Below, piece by piece: positions 6,007 through 7,063 of a stretch of 7,063 nucleotides of DNA. Within the stretch, counting starts at the first letter, position 1, and each line of letters opens with the position of its first letter. Under the pieces are notes generated by a model that was not told where the DNA came from, did no database searches, and saw only the letters and a program-made list of their open reading frames with translations. Source of the stretch: UBA993 sp964436815 (GTDB lineage: Bacteria; Bacillota; Dethiobacteria; DTU022); contig CAYTER010000079.1 in assembly GCA_964436815.1 (NCBI GenBank), positions 1 through 7,063 of the forward strand, given 5' to 3'. A program made the position numbers and the translations under genes.

Positions 6007-7063
6007 ATGGACAATTATAAAAATATAGAAACTACCTTGCTTAAAGCGATGCTTGCCATCTACATTCTAATGGCCTTTATCCTGGCGGGTTTAAATTTCG
6101 GCTATGCCGAGCAAGCCCCCGCTCACATTGCCACCCTGATCAAAACTGCCTGGCATTTTTATGAAAATGAGCTGAAGACCCTATTTATTGCTCTGGGTGG
6201 ATTCCTGACCATTCGTTTTATAGGCAGGGACAATCGCACCACAATGCGCAAAAGGAACCTTATCGGATTCTTAATCACTGCCCTGGTGATTCACATCATC
6301 GGGCCATACCTTTTACATTACCCCGATTTATACTACTTTGCCATGCCCCTGCCCTGGACCAACCAACCGCTGCAGCTTTTAGTAGCAGGAAGCGATTTCA
6401 ATGTCAGCTTTTTAGCTTTTCCGGGGATAAGAATTTTGAATGCGGTCCTGATCTTTTATTTCGCAATTACCGCTATTGTCTTTGTCGGCACGATCATCAA
6501 AGGCAGGAGGTGGCAATGTTCAACCATCTGTCTTTTTAGCGGGTTTGTCTCAGAAGTTTTTTCTCCAGTCTTTCCCCTGATCGGAAAAAAGAATAAGATC
6601 AGCTCCCGGATGATTACATTTTTCCTCTTTTTACGGTGGTTCTTCTTTTCGATCGCCATTTTCTTCAGCGGCTTTTGGCTGCTGCAGATTGCAGGTGTAA
6701 ACCTATTTGGCAACCTGGCTTTAATCACACAGTTAGAGATCTACAAATACCTGTTATTTGACTTAATTGCCGCCCTGCTGATCTGGGCATTCTTTACCGG
6801 CCGTGGCTACTGCTTTTACTGCCCCTTAGGGACCGTTACCGCCCTGCTCGGCCGGATAACCGGGCAGCAGATCAAAACTGACCTCACTGAATGCATTAAA
6901 TGCCGTAAATGCAACCAAGCCTGCCCCATGGCTATTGATATTTTAAGCTGCGCCAGGGAAGCCAAGCCTGTAATCAACCTGAACTGTGTCGGCTGTGGCC
7001 ACTGCATAGACAGCTGCCCCAAAGAAACGCTAGCCTATGAAACAAAGCTCAGCCCGGTAAAAA
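6007..7063 (+). CDS. NapH-like membrane protein with two [4Fe-4S] clusters, C-terminus cut by window edge
   Basis: The 352 visible residues contain about six hydrophobic segments (roughly 11-29, 57-72, 84-103, 143-164, 202-224 and 247-263). Cytoplasmic-type cysteine motifs C171-x3-C175 (RRWQCSTICLF) and C269-x2-C272-PLGT follow the membrane segments. Two ferredoxin motifs come next: C296-x2-C299-x2-C302-x3-C306-P and C327-x2-C330-x2-C333-x3-C337-P. This is the layout of the NapH/CcoG/YccM group, which passes electrons between the quinone pool or a membrane partner and soluble redox proteins. The ATG at 6007 follows an in-frame TGA with no other usual start between; its ribosome site (TTTAGG, 6 bases away) is weak. 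The partner enzyme is presumably downstream, outside the window. NapH itself is not claimed, since no nap genes are seen. Confidence 0.85.
   Translation, partial: MDNYKNIETTLLKAMLAIYILMAFILAGLNFGYAEQAPAHIATLIKTAWHFYENELKTLFIALGGFLTIRFIGRDNRTTMRKRNLIGFLITALVIHIIGPYLLHYPDLYYFAMPLPWTNQPLQLLVAGSDFNVSFLAFPGIRILNAVLIFYFAITAIVFVGTIIKGRRWQCSTICLFSGFVSEVFSPVFPLIGKKNKISSRMITFFLFLRWFFFSIAIFFSGFWLLQIAGVNLFGNLALITQLEIYKYLLFDLIAALLIWAFFTGRGYCFYCPLGTVTALLGRITGQQIKTDLTECIKCRKCNQACPMAIDILSCAREAKPVINLNCVGCGHCIDSCPKETLAYETKLSPVK

Noticed and set aside
5948..6010. Short minus-strand frame ending IQLTFPGLLK upstream of the toxin remnant
   Set aside because: Only about 22 codons, overlapping the start of the plus-strand iron-sulfur gene, with a TTG start and no clear ribosome site.

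Overview
The window looks like a fragment of a mid-GC anaerobic bacterium, most likely Firmicutes of the Clostridia/Peptococcaceae type. This rests on strong purine-rich Shine-Dalgarno sites, a SatD/DUF3307 pair, a DUF2804 protein and a membrane iron-sulfur protein; no rRNA or tRNA is present to confirm it. A run of exactly 100 N (1294-1393) looks like a scaffold join, so the order of genes across it is not proven.

Left of the gap, everything reads on the minus strand. A RelE-type toxin loses its N-terminus in the gap (1154-1293). A SatD-family protein follows (333-1013), then a DUF3307 membrane protein that runs off the left edge (1-287). Two palindromes sharing the same 7-bp arms lie between satD and the DUF3307 gene. 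One of them is built into the last codons of satD. This set (cyclase-like domain plus HTH protein, small membrane protein, tandem operators) looks like a compact signalling or self-regulated module and is one candidate for an undescribed system.

Right of the gap, DUF2804 (1482-2525) and an MFS transporter of the GPH/MelB type (2602-3951) form a likely plus-strand operon. They converge on a minus-strand FAD-dependent reductase of the geranylgeranyl reductase family (3948-5333), with stop codons overlapping by 4 bp. Together they suggest modification and movement of an isoprenoid or lipid, but the substrate cannot be read from the sequence. The reductase leader holds four RTTAC(A/T) half-sites spaced exactly 11 bp, typical of OmpR/PhoB-family regulator sites. 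Upstream of that is an intrinsic terminator pointing the other way, with no sense gene in front of it. It could end an antisense transcript reading through from the MFS gene.

From 5471 to 6006 the DNA is AT-richer and holds no intact gene. It has two minus-strand reading frames without a normal start: a 63-codon unknown protein behind a good ribosome site but with ATA where ATG should be, and a RelE-like toxin remnant lacking its N-terminus. From 6007 to the right edge is the start of a multi-helix membrane protein with two [4Fe-4S] ferredoxin motifs (NapH-like), cut by the window end.
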